From Gammaproteobacteria bacterium RIFCSPLOWO2_02_FULL_38_11 (lineage in GTDB: Bacteria; Pseudomonadota; Gammaproteobacteria; HIGHO2-12-38-15): a stretch of DNA of 34,807 nucleotides. This document shows positions 16,520-24,493 of the stretch, in pieces. Both the position numbers and the translations under genes were made by a program. Numbering within the stretch: position 1 is the stretch's first letter; every line of letters begins with the position of its first letter. A model generated the notes under the pieces. It ran no database searches, had not been told where the DNA came from, and saw nothing but the letters and a program-made list of their open reading frames with translations. The stretch is taken from positions 64,849 through 99,655 of the forward strand of contig MGYM01000001.1 of NCBI GenBank assembly GCA_001801745.1. Reading direction: 5' to 3'.

Positions 16520-16843
16520 ATGAGTAGGATATTTTTTTTATTAATAATGATGGGTTTAATTTCTTTAACTGCATGTACTTATGTCAAAGAGTATGTCAAA
16601 CCACCGGAAGATAATTTAACGCCGGATCCTTACATGTCGAATAGTGTGGTTACTGCAAAAGTGAAAGCCGCGTTTATTTCCGATCCTTACTTAAAAAATG
16701 ATGCTATTAGCGTTAACGTTCATAGAGGTCGAGTACAGCTAAGTGGATTTGTTGATAATAAAAAAGAAAGTAAGCGTGCAACTCAGATTGCTGCAAGTGT
16801 TCCAGGCGTATTGTCTGTGAAGAATAATTTGATTGTGAAGTAG
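16520..16843 (+). CDS. BON-domain lipoprotein
   Basis: A 107-residue protein with a lipoprotein signal peptide ending in a lipobox LTAC (Cys19), so it should be anchored in the membrane facing the periplasm. The mature part has one BON domain (about residues 42-107): SVVTAKVKAAF, then VNVHRGRVQLSGFVDN and the closing SVPGVLSVKNNLIV. BON domains bind phospholipid surfaces or other envelope components, and E. coli relatives OsmY and YraP/DolP carry two copies. The residue after the lipobox Cys is Thr, so inner-membrane retention by Asp+2 is not expected. An AGGAG ribosome-binding site (16508-16512) precedes the ATG. The gene follows the 130-bp repeat and has its own transcription unit. Confidence 0.9.
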   Translation: MSRIFFLLIMMGLISLTACTYVKEYVKPPEDNLTPDPYMSNSVVTAKVKAAFISDPYLKNDAISVNVHRGRVQLSGFVDNKKESKRATQIAASVPGVLSVKNNLIVK

Positions 16844-16911
16844 TCTGTAACGAAAAAGTAGGTTACTGTGTTGAAGTCAAGACTTAATTTTCAGCTACTT
16901 ATCACAAAAAT

Positions 16912-16970
16912 TCCCCTCTCCCACAATAAAATCATTTCTTCTTCTCATTTTTTAGACGTGGGAGAGGGGA
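16912..16970. terminator. inverted repeat between convergent genes, possible bidirectional terminator
   Basis: A 13-bp perfect stem (16912-16924, TCCCCTCTCCCAC, with 16958-16970) encloses a 33-base AT-rich loop. It lies between the ends of the BON lipoprotein gene and the convergent thiolase gene, where a terminator is needed. There is no long T-run directly after either arm, so it may instead be a REP-type repeat. Confidence 0.4.
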
Positions 16971-16977
16971 GAATCAG

Positions 16978-17005
16978 CCTGTAATAAGCGTAGCGAAATT
17001 ACAGG
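16978..17005. repeat. short inverted repeat with GCGTAGCGA core
   Basis: An 8-bp perfect stem CCTGTAAT/ATTACAGG encloses AAGCGTAGCGAA. It directly follows the G-rich arm of the preceding palindrome and lies just downstream of the thiolase stop codon (minus strand). It may be a second piece of the same composite extragenic repeat or a weak terminator. Confidence 0.45.
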
Positions 17006-17013
17006 TAACAACG

Positions 17014-18300
17014 CTAACCCGTATTTATACTTTCTACCAACATCGCCCCCCCTTGTCCCCCGCCGATGCAAAGGGAAGCCACGCCGTAACGTGTGTGTGT
17101 ACGTTTGAGGGTATGTAGAAGGTGCAAGACAAGGCGTGCGCCGCTCGCGCCGACGGGGTGCCCTAAAGCAATTGCTCCCCCATCAACATTCAATCTATCC
17201 ATCGGAATCTCGCCAAACGCATGGTCTAAATTGAAATGCTTTTTACAATAATCAGCATCTTTCAGTACTTTAAGACAAGCAAGAACCTGTGCAGCAAAAG
17301 CTTCATTAATTTCCCAATAATCAATATCGTTGGCGGTTAGATGATTGCGTTTTAATAAAGGTGGAATCGCATAAGCGGGGCCTAGACCCATTTCTGAAGG
17401 ATCTAAAGCAGCCCAGTGTGTATCAACAATACGACCTAAAACAGGAAGATTATATTTTTTAACAGAATTTTCATTTGCAAGAATTAAAAAAGCAGCGCCA
17501 TCGGTGATTTGCGCACTGTTACCTGCAGTGACATTCCCAAATTTTTTATCAAAAAAAGGTTTTAAGCTCGCTAATTTTTCAAGTGTCGTGTCACGACGTA
17601 CACCGTTATCTATTTCGTAAGCTTGTCCTTGGGTGTCATATATTGATGTGATTTCTGCTTCAAATAATTTTTTATCTTGTGCCATGGCCGCACGCTTGTG
17701 GCTTGCCAAAGCAAATTCATCCATGGCTTGTCGCGTAATTTTAAATTTATGCGCTATGATTTCAGCTGTTTGCCCCATTGAGAGTTTTACAACGGGATCT
17801 GTTAATCCACGAAGTAAACCAATAATAGGAACAAAAAAATTAGGACGAAGTTGCATTAAACAAGCGAGTTTTTGCTTTAATGTTTTGGAAGCAAACCATT
17901 GTGAAAACCATAAAACCATTTTCTCATTGAAAAAGAGATGCGCGTGAGACATGGCATCTGTTCCACCTGCTAAAATTAAATTGTAATTCAGTTCAGCGAT
18001 GTGTTGCGCTGCTGTGTCTAAAGCTTGCAAGCCTGAGGCACAATTCCGTTGAACTGTCATCGCGGGCACGCTGACTTTGCAACCTGAACGTAAGCCAATA
18101 ATACGTGCGATATTTGTTTCATCTGCGCTGGGAATGACGCACCCTGCAATGACTTCTTCTATGGGATAAGAGCGTTGTAATAATAGATTTTTACATGCTG
18201 AGATGGATAGATCAGCAGCAGAAAAGGGGTTGGGTTTGTTTGCTGCTTTTAAGAAAGGAGTACGAATACCGTCAACAATATAAATATCCTGATATGTCAC
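17014..18300 (-). CDS. acetyl-CoA C-acyltransferase (thiolase, FadI-like)
   Basis: Thiolase catalyses the last step of fatty-acid beta-oxidation, cleaving 3-ketoacyl-CoA with CoA. The nucleophilic cysteine is in VQRNCASGLQA (Cys87). The EINEAFAAQ motif, the GGAIALGHPVGASGAR histidine loop (quoted in part: ALGHPVGASGAR) and the C-terminal cysteine in SLCIGGGQGGA are all present. At 428 residues, with an extra loop around 135-170, it is closer in size to FadI (436) than FadA (387). The start is a GTG at 18300 with an AGGAG site lying inside the end of fadE, and only 2 bases separate the two genes, so translation is coupled. No fadB/fadJ partner is adjacent, so an acetyl-CoA acetyltransferase role cannot be excluded. 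Confidence 0.92.
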   Translation of the reverse strand: MTYQDIYIVDGIRTPFLKAANKPNPFSAADLSISACKNLLLQRSYPIEEVIAGCVIPSADETNIARIIGLRSGCKVSVPAMTVQRNCASGLQALDTAAQHIAELNYNLILAGGTDAMSHAHLFFNEKMVLWFSQWFASKTLKQKLACLMQLRPNFFVPIIGLLRGLTDPVVKLSMGQTAEIIAHKFKITRQAMDEFALASHKRAAMAQDKKLFEAEITSIYDTQGQAYEIDNGVRRDTTLEKLASLKPFFDKKFGNVTAGNSAQITDGAAFLILANENSVKKYNLPVLGRIVDTHWAALDPSEMGLGPAYAIPPLLKRNHLTANDIDYWEINEAFAAQVLACLKVLKDADYCKKHFNLDHAFGEIPMDRLNVDGGAIALGHPVGASGARLVLHLLHTLKRTHTRYGVASLCIGGGQGGAMLVESINTG

Positions 18301-18302
18301 TG

Positions 18303-20741
18303 CTAGGCTCCTATAGAATTAAAATAATTAGGATCAAAGGCATCCACTTGGATGGCATCAAGCACAGCGGCGTGTGTTTCTAATAAGGCGCTGGCTTCCT
18401 CTTTTGTAATAATATTATGAGAAATAGCTTCGTCAATCTGATCTTCATAAGGTAAATTTTTCGATAAACTTCCTTTTTTTATTGCCATTGTTATTTTTTT
18501 TGAAATGCTTTCGGTAGCTAGCACATTGAGAAATGCTTTTTCTACTCGATAAACAGGATCATCTTTTTCTTTTTTCATATAACAAAGTTGCGTAAGACGA
18601 TTACGAAGTGCAGAAGGTTGCATGATATGTTGTGCCAATTCAAATGATAAGTTATCGCTTGGCTTTTTAAAATGTTTACCAAAGGGAAAAATCCAAAAAT
18701 GAAAAATTTTCGCCATCCAAGGATAGGGGAAATTATCTAAAAATTCAGTGAGAGCAGTTTGAATTCGAAATAATTTATTTTTCAAAATCCATTCAATGTA
18801 AGGCCATTCTTCCGGTGACTCTCCGTGATCATGGTGATAGCGTAAACAAGCGCTTGCAAGGTAAAGTTCGCTTAATACATCACCTAGTCGAGCGGAAAGT
18901 GCTTCTTTTCGTTTTAGTTTTCCACCTAGAAACAACATTGTTAAATCTGAAAGATAAGCTAAAGCAGCGCTAAAACGTGTTAATTGATGGTAATAGCATT
19001 TTAATGAGTGTCTATTAAATAAATTTACTAAAGGTGATGAGAGTGCTAAAATAAAAGCACGTACCTTATTGTTTAAACTATAAGATAAATGTGAAAACAA
19101 TAATTTATCAAAAGCAGCGAGTGTGCTGGGTGTGAGTTCGCCAGAGGTAATTTCCATTTCCTCACGTAAATAAGGATGGCAACGGAAAGCGCCTTGCCCA
19201 AAAATAATTAAATTACGCGTGAGAATGTTTGCGCCTTCTACGGTAATTGCAATGGGGATAGCTTGATAACCATGCCCTAAATAATTGCGCGGGCCTAGTT
19301 GAATACTGCGTCCGCCATGAATATCCATCGCATTATTTAAGATTTCACGACTTAACTCTGTCAAATGATATTTTGTAATGGCAGAAGCAACAGTGGGTTT
19401 TATATTTTGATCCACCGCACTTGCCGTCATGATACGAGTTGCTTCAAGTTGATAACTATAGGCGGCGATCTCTGCTAATTTTAATTTAATCCCCTCAAAA
19501 GTGCCGATGGGCACATTAAATTGTTTTCGTGCAAGCGCATAAGCGCCTGTTGTACGAAAACAAAGATGTGCTGTTGCCGTACTGACAGAAGGTAGTGAAA
19601 TAGCACGACCAATGGACAAACATTCCATTAGCATACGCCAACCATTCCCAATTTCTTTTTCACCGCCGATGATCCATTCCATAGGAATAAAAACATCTTT
19701 TCCTGAAGTAGGGCCATTCATAAACCCCATCCCTAAAGGAAAGTGTCGTTTCCCAATTTCAACGCCAGGATGCTTAGTGGGGATAAGGCATAAAGTGATA
19801 CCTAAATTTTCTTTTTTTGAAAGAAAGTGTTGAGGATCATAGGTTTTGATGGCTAAACCCAAAATTGTCGCAATGGGTGCTAGCGTAATATAACGTTTAT
19901 CCCATGTTAGTTTGAGCCCTAAGACTTCTTGATCATTGTAGCGACCTTTGCAAATAACCCCGTGGTTTTGAATGTTAGCTGCATCACTGCCCGCCAGGGG
20001 TTCTGTTAAAGCAAAGCAGGGGATTTCTTCACCGCGTGCTAAACGGGGTAAATAATAATTTTTTTGTTCTTGTGTACCATAATGGGTGAGTAACTCAGCT
20101 GGACCTAAGGAATTAGGCACCATAATACTGATTGCAGTACTTAAGCTACGTGAAGCTACTTTTGTGATAATGCTGGAATGGGCGAGGGTAGAAAAAGCAT
20201 GTCCTCCGTATTCCTTTGAAATAACCAAGCCTAAAAAACGTTCTTTTTTAATGTATTCCCAAGCATTTTTAGGTAAGTCATGGCTGACATGGTTGATTTC
20301 CCAGTCATTGAGTAAGGCGCATAAAGCTTCAACTTGATTATCCAAAAAGGCTTGTTCGCGCTGAGATAATCGAGGCTTTTCCATTGCTAAAAGTGTTTTC
20401 CAATTAGGTTTCCCACAAAAAAGCTCTTTCTCCCACCATACATCACCGGCAGCCAAGGCTTCTTTTTCTGTTTTACTGATGGCAGGTAGATTACGTTGAA
20501 TGAATAAAAAAAGCGGATGAGAAATTAACTGTAAACGAAGCGATTTAATAAGTGTGATTGTTGCAACGGTAATAAAAATAAGATCGAATAATAATAATAA
20601 AACAAGATGTGTTGCGTGTGTTAAATGATAAGAGATTAAGGTGATGATAAAGACAGGAACCCAAACCTTAGGGGGCATTTGATGATATGCAAAAATGCCT
20701 GCGATGATTAAAAGAAAAATAAGGGCGACGAAGAAATGCAT
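18303..20741 (-). CDS. fadE: acyl-CoA dehydrogenase FadE
   Basis: FadE performs the first oxidation of beta-oxidation, making trans-2-enoyl-CoA with FAD and passing electrons to ETF. At 812 residues it matches the E. coli enzyme (814) rather than the 380-residue mitochondrial type. Residues 1-70 contain two or three hydrophobic segments that place it at the inner membrane. The acyl-CoA dehydrogenase core follows: ISKEYGGHAFS, VPNSLGPAELL, the flavin-binding CFALTEPLAGSDAANI stretch, and DIHGGRSIQLGPRNYLG near residue 475. The DUF1974-type C-terminal extension (about 520-790) is intact. A GGAGA ribosome-binding site precedes the ATG. It heads a two-gene operon with the thiolase, and ETF-quinone oxidoreductase is encoded nearby at 22813-24417. 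Confidence 0.96.
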   Translation of the reverse strand: MHFFVALIFLLIIAGIFAYHQMPPKVWVPVFIITLISYHLTHATHLVLLLLFDLIFITVATITLIKSLRLQLISHPLFLFIQRNLPAISKTEKEALAAGDVWWEKELFCGKPNWKTLLAMEKPRLSQREQAFLDNQVEALCALLNDWEINHVSHDLPKNAWEYIKKERFLGLVISKEYGGHAFSTLAHSSIITKVASRSLSTAISIMVPNSLGPAELLTHYGTQEQKNYYLPRLARGEEIPCFALTEPLAGSDAANIQNHGVICKGRYNDQEVLGLKLTWDKRYITLAPIATILGLAIKTYDPQHFLSKKENLGITLCLIPTKHPGVEIGKRHFPLGMGFMNGPTSGKDVFIPMEWIIGGEKEIGNGWRMLMECLSIGRAISLPSVSTATAHLCFRTTGAYALARKQFNVPIGTFEGIKLKLAEIAAYSYQLEATRIMTASAVDQNIKPTVASAITKYHLTELSREILNNAMDIHGGRSIQLGPRNYLGHGYQAIPIAITVEGANILTRNLIIFGQGAFRCHPYLREEMEITSGELTPSTLAAFDKLLFSHLSYSLNNKVRAFILALSSPLVNLFNRHSLKCYYHQLTRFSAALAYLSDLTMLFLGGKLKRKEALSARLGDVLSELYLASACLRYHHDHGESPEEWPYIEWILKNKLFRIQTALTEFLDNFPYPWMAKIFHFWIFPFGKHFKKPSDNLSFELAQHIMQPSALRNRLTQLCYMKKEKDDPVYRVEKAFLNVLATESISKKITMAIKKGSLSKNLPYEDQIDEAISHNIITKEEASALLETHAAVLDAIQVDAFDPNYFNSIGA

Positions 20742-20827
20742 CCTTGTTTCTCCAAAAATTGAAGTTAATAAAAAGGACTAAACTTAAAAGTTAGTATAGC
20801 CCTTTAAAGATAAATTACCGTGAAGAA

Positions 20828-20972
20828 TAGACTTCTTTCGAAACCTGCGTCTTTTACTTTATTTCCGTGTCGCATGGGTTTCTCCGCTGCTCATTTATAC
20901 ACATAAACTCCGCTACTCGAAACCCATGCGCCTCGAACTAAAGCAAAATACACAGGTTTCGAAAGAAGTCTA
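20828..20972. repeat. 145-bp long-hairpin element (20-bp perfect terminal inverted repeats)
   Basis: Arms 20828-20847 and 20953-20972 are exact reverse complements, starting TAGACTTCTTTCG. A second, nested perfect inverted repeat of 12 bp (CGCATGGGTTTC, 20871-20882, with 20919-20930) lies inside, and the sequence between the two pairs is also largely complementary. The whole element therefore folds as one long imperfect hairpin. The loop carries a near-direct repeat CTCCGCTGCTC / CTCCGCTACTC. Both ends are TA. It has no coding frame and sits between fadE and the small secreted protein gene. It resembles a MITE or large extragenic palindrome. Confidence 0.75.
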
Positions 20973-20982
20973 ATGAGTCATT

Positions 20983-21294
20983 TTAGTTAGAAGCAGTGGC
21001 TTCTTCAGAAGATTCTGACTTGGTTTCTTCTTTTTTAGCTTTACGATGATGACGGTGATGTTGTTTTTTAGCTGTTTTTTCAGTCTTTTCAGCAGTAGCT
21101 TCTGTTGTAGCAGGTGCGGAAGAAACTTCATCAGCAGCAGCTAATTCCATAATAGGTGGAGAAGCTTGCTCAATTTGAGAAGCAGGGTTAGCTTTGGCTT
21201 CGCTGGGTGTGGCTTCAAGTGGGTTTGCAAAAACAGGACCGATGATCAAGGCAGCACTTGCAAAGAGTGCTATTTTTTTAAAAAAGTTAAGCAT
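20983..21294 (-). CDS. small secreted Ala/Glu/Lys-rich protein with a His cluster
   Basis: A 103-residue protein that I cannot assign to a family. Residues 1-23 form a clear signal peptide (positive start, hydrophobic core, cleavage after FA), so it is exported to the periplasm or beyond. The mature part is low-complexity, rich in Ala, Glu, Thr, Ser and Lys and probably disordered. It contains a basic cluster with His, QHHRHHRKAKK, near residues 78-88, followed by an acidic Ser/Glu tail. His clusters can bind metals such as Ni, Cu or Zn, and Lys/His clusters can bind anionic polymers; neither is shown here. An AGGAGA ribosome-binding site precedes the ATG. It is a single gene, separated from dusA by a 124-base divergent gap. 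Confidence 0.75.
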   Translation of the reverse strand: MLNFFKKIALFASAALIIGPVFANPLEATPSEAKANPASQIEQASPPIMELAAADEVSSAPATTEATAEKTEKTAKKQHHRHHRKAKKEETKSESSEEATASN

Positions 21295-21354
21295 AAATTA
21301 TCTCCTGAAACTATCAATACCTCTTTATGAGGCGGATGGGTGGTACGCTAGATA

Positions 21355-21371
21355 TGCATGACGCTCATGCA
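21355..21371. promoter_or_regulatory. small perfect palindrome in the dusA upstream gap
   Basis: TGCATGA-CGC-TCATGCA is a perfect 7-bp inverted repeat with a 3-base centre. It lies just before a TATAAT box (21377-21382) on the plus strand, for which I see no good -35 box. The palindrome occupies the place of the -35 region, so it could be an activator or repressor site for dusA. This is pattern-based only. Confidence 0.3.
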
Positions 21372-21418
21372 GCGGTTATAATAATCCCCCGTTTTCAAGA
21401 AGTGAAGTTTTTTTTAAA

Positions 21419-22357
21419 ATGTCGACTTGTTACCTTCTTTCTACTGCGCCTATGATCGATTATTCCGATAGGCATAGCCGTTATTTTTGGCGGCTCTTTT
21501 CATCGCGAGCACGTTTATACACTGAAATGATCCATGCGCAGGCTATTTTAAATCAAAATAGAGAAGGGTTACTTGAATACTCATCTGAAGAACATCCTCT
21601 GGCATTGCAAGTGGGAGGCAATGACCCTCAAGCATTAGCAGCTTGCGCTGTCTATGCAAAAAAATATGGTTATGACGAAATTAATTTGAATGTAGGTTGT
21701 CCGAGCGCTCGTGTTCAATCCGGGCATTTTGGTGTTTGTTTGATGAAAGAACCTAAACTCATATCCCATTGTGTTGCAAGCATGATTCAGCGGGTTGATT
21801 TGCCGGTAACAGTGAAAACGCGAATCGGTGTCGACAAACAAGATTCTTATGAATTCCTTTGTGAATTCATAAAAACTGTTTCAGAAGCAGGTTGTGAAGA
21901 ATTTATTATCCATGCAAGAAAAGCTTGGTTAAAAGGGTTATCGCCCAAACAAAACCGTGATATCCCTCCTTTAATGTATGAGCGTGTCTATCAACTTAAA
22001 AAAGATTTTCCTAAATTAAAATTTATTTTAAATGGAGGAATAAAAGAAATAAACACTGCAAAACAACATTTAAATAAAGTGGATGGCATTATGGTAGGAC
22101 GAGAAGTTTGTCGTGATCCTTATTTTTTATCGCAGCTTGAAAAAACATTTTATGATTCGGAAATACCAAGAAGAGAAAATATATTGCAGCGATATGTTAC
22201 TTATGCAGAACAAAAACAAAAAGAAGGTATTCCTCTTAAAATTTTATTAAAACCTTTGTTAGGCTTATTTCATGGGCAGGCGGGCGCGAAACAAAAACGG
22301 CATTACTTATTGCAGTGTAATAATTTATCGCAATTTCTTAAAAAAACTATGATTTAG
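21419..22357 (+). CDS. dusA: tRNA-dihydrouridine(20/20a) synthase
   Basis: A flavin-dependent enzyme that reduces uridine 20/20a in the tRNA D-loop. The N-terminal STAPMIDYSDRHSR stretch is the DusA-type signature. The YTEMIHAQAIL segment, the catalytic cysteine in LNVGCPS (Cys94), VTVKTRIGVD and a FIIHARKAWLKGLSPKQNR segment follow. The second half has LNGGI and MVGREVCRDP, the FMN phosphate-binding parts. The 312-residue length is normal for the family. The loop that usually reads RFGACLM is HFGVCLM here, a mild change. The ribosome-binding site is weak. It starts a plus-strand run with yciA and the ETF-QO gene, though the 41-base gap to yciA leaves a separate promoter possible. Confidence 0.96.
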   Translation: MSTCYLLSTAPMIDYSDRHSRYFWRLFSSRARLYTEMIHAQAILNQNREGLLEYSSEEHPLALQVGGNDPQALAACAVYAKKYGYDEINLNVGCPSARVQSGHFGVCLMKEPKLISHCVASMIQRVDLPVTVKTRIGVDKQDSYEFLCEFIKTVSEAGCEEFIIHARKAWLKGLSPKQNRDIPPLMYERVYQLKKDFPKLKFILNGGIKEINTAKQHLNKVDGIMVGREVCRDPYFLSQLEKTFYDSEIPRRENILQRYVTYAEQKQKEGIPLKILLKPLLGLFHGQAGAKQKRHYLLQCNNLSQFLKKTMI

Positions 22358-22398
22358 TAGCTATACTTTATAGTTATTCATTATTGAAGGAACATTTT

Positions 22399-22812
22399 AT
22401 GTCAATTGATAATAGGGAAAACGATACGCCTTCTTCAAGCATGAAATTATTACTACGTGTAATCCCAAGGCCCAATGAAACTAACAACACAGGTGACATT
22501 TTTGGAGGTTGGTTGATGTCACAGATTGATCTTGCGGGGGCTGTTTTAGGTATTGAGTACACAGAAGGTCCTATTGTAACGGTAGCAGTAAAAGATCTTA
22601 CATTTTTAAAACCTATTTATGTTTATGATTTAGTGAGCTTTTATGGTGAAATAACGCATGTGGGTAAGTCATCGTTAACGATTCATATTGAAGCGTATGC
22701 GCAACGTCGCAATGTCTTTCATTCGGGAACATTAAAAGTATCCGACGCGATTTTAGTCTACGTTGCTGTTGAAAAACCAGGTGTCAAACGTCTTATTTCA
22801 AAAAGGGATTAA
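22399..22812 (+). CDS. yciA: acyl-CoA thioesterase YciA
   Basis: A 137-residue hot-dog-fold thioesterase that hydrolyses acyl-CoAs to free acid and CoA. The family core PRPNETNNTGDIFGGWLMSQ (residues about 23-42) is followed by the catalytic aspartate of the MSQID motif (Asp44). A VKDLTFLKPI segment and the VGKSSLTIHIEA segment complete the domain. The frame is open from a TTG at 22384, but the ATG at 22399 is preferred because AAGGA (22387-22391) sits 7 bases before it. The stop codon directly abuts the GTG start of the ETF-QO gene. The pairing with an electron-transfer enzyme for acyl-CoA dehydrogenases fits a role in balancing CoA during fatty-acid breakdown. Confidence 0.93.
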   Translation: MSIDNRENDTPSSSMKLLLRVIPRPNETNNTGDIFGGWLMSQIDLAGAVLGIEYTEGPIVTVAVKDLTFLKPIYVYDLVSFYGEITHVGKSSLTIHIEAYAQRRNVFHSGTLKVSDAILVYVAVEKPGVKRLISKRD

Positions 22813-24417
22813 GTGAGAGAATCTTTAAGTTACGATGTGGTCATAGTGGGTGCTGGACCTTCGGGTTTGGCATGCGCGATACATCTTAAGCAATTAAATG
22901 CTTCATTGAAGGTTTGTATTTTAGAAAAAGGTGCTTATGTTGGTGCACACCTTCTTTCAGGTGCTGTGTTGGAATTGAGATCATTAAAAGAATTATTTCC
23001 TGAAGAAAATTATATTGATATTTTAAAAGTACCTGCCTTGAAAGATGAATTTTGTTTTTTAACAAAAAATAAAAAAATTCCATTGCCCCTCCCCAATCAA
23101 ATGAAAAACACTGGAAATTACATTATAAGTTTAGGTGAGTTTTGTCAGTGGTTAGCCTCTCAAGCAGAAAGTTTAGGTGTTGATATTTTTCCTGGCTTTG
23201 CTGCAACAGACATATTACTAGAGAAAAATAAAATTAAAGGTGTTATCACAGGGGATAAAGGAAGAGATAAATTAGGAAATGAAACGCCTCGATTTCAAGT
23301 AGGCATGAATCTTTACGCAAAACACACTGTATTTGCCGAAGGTTGTCACGGTTCTTTAACAAAAAAAGTCATAGAATTATTTCAGTTAAGAAAAAATAAA
23401 GCGCCCCAAACCTATGGTCTTGGAATCAAAGAATTGTGGGAAGTTGATTCGCCTGATTATTCTCAGGGGAAAGTATTTCATAGCGTAGGATGGCCTTTGG
23501 ATTTTCAAACTTACGGTGGATCGTTTATTTATCATCTCTCACAACATCATGTCGCTGTTGGGTTTGTAGTAGGACTTGATTATTCAAATCCTTATTTAGA
23601 TCCTTTCGAAGAATTTCAACGTTTTAAAACACATCCGAAAATAAAATCTTTATTTAAGAGTGGGAAACGTTTGTGTTATGGTGCGCGGGCCCTTTGTGAA
23701 GGAGGATTACAATCTATTCCCCTGCTGACCATGCCGGGTGCACTTATCGTCGGTGATGCTGCTGGATTTTTAAATGTACCTAAAATAAAAGGTAATCATA
23801 CTGCAATGAAGTCAGGCATCTTGGCAGCGTGTGCGCTTCAAGAAGCCATATTGGCCTGTCAAGAAGAAGCGACAAAATACACGACGTTAATGCATGACTC
23901 ATGGTTATGGAAAGAATTATATGATGCGAGAAATATCCGTCCTGGTTTTCGTTTTGGATTGATCCCAGGTTTGATTTATGCTGCTTTAGACACGTACCTA
24001 TTAAAGGGAAGGGCGCCCTGGACTTTTTCGCACAAGCAAGATTCGGAAAAATTAAAACCTGCAAAACAGTGTAAAAAAATAATTTACCCAAAGCCTGACA
24101 ATCAAATTACGTTTGATAAATTAACATCGGTTTATCTTTCAAATCTTCGTTATGAAGAAAATCAAATATGTCATTTGCAATTACATCATCCTGAAATTGC
24201 GATTTCAAAAAATTTAAAAATATATGATTCACCTGAAACGCGGTATTGCCCCGCTGGTGTTTATGAAATTCTTCTTAACCAAAAAAAGAGGCCTTATTTA
24301 CAGATCAATGCTTCCAATTGTATTCAATGCAAAACATGTGACATTAAAGATCCTTACCAAAATATAAATTGGGTTCCTCCTGAAGGAGGTGATGGGCCTC
24401 ATTATCTTGAGATGTAG
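22813..24417 (+). CDS. electron transfer flavoprotein-ubiquinone oxidoreductase
   Basis: ETF-QO takes electrons from reduced ETF, which is charged by acyl-CoA dehydrogenases, and passes them to ubiquinone at the membrane. The N-terminal dinucleotide-binding motif VGAGPSG (residues 12-18) binds FAD. The FAD/substrate domain contains GGLQSIP and a VGDAAGFLNVPKIKG segment. The C-terminal 4Fe-4S site has all four cysteines: Cys479, then Cys503, Cys506 and Cys509 in NCIQCKTC. The closing WVPPEGGDGPHYLEM is diagnostic. The start is a GTG placed directly after the yciA stop, with AAGGGA just upstream, so translation is probably coupled. The 534-residue length is normal. The ETF subunits themselves are not in the window. 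Confidence 0.96.
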   Translation: MRESLSYDVVIVGAGPSGLACAIHLKQLNASLKVCILEKGAYVGAHLLSGAVLELRSLKELFPEENYIDILKVPALKDEFCFLTKNKKIPLPLPNQMKNTGNYIISLGEFCQWLASQAESLGVDIFPGFAATDILLEKNKIKGVITGDKGRDKLGNETPRFQVGMNLYAKHTVFAEGCHGSLTKKVIELFQLRKNKAPQTYGLGIKELWEVDSPDYSQGKVFHSVGWPLDFQTYGGSFIYHLSQHHVAVGFVVGLDYSNPYLDPFEEFQRFKTHPKIKSLFKSGKRLCYGARALCEGGLQSIPLLTMPGALIVGDAAGFLNVPKIKGNHTAMKSGILAACALQEAILACQEEATKYTTLMHDSWLWKELYDARNIRPGFRFGLIPGLIYAALDTYLLKGRAPWTFSHKQDSEKLKPAKQCKKIIYPKPDNQITFDKLTSVYLSNLRYEENQICHLQLHHPEIAISKNLKIYDSPETRYCPAGVYEILLNQKKRPYLQINASNCIQCKTCDIKDPYQNINWVPPEGGDGPHYLEM

Positions 24418-24493
24418 TGCCCTCGAGGGGTTATTTACGATTTTAAACATACAAGCCCCATAACGAAGCGAAGAGGAATTAAGGTAGGTCTTT

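Noticed and set aside
24419-24430. CCCTCGAGGG palindrome just after the ETF-QO stop as a terminator
   Set aside because: The palindrome has no loop and no clear T-run after it, so a terminator call is not supported.
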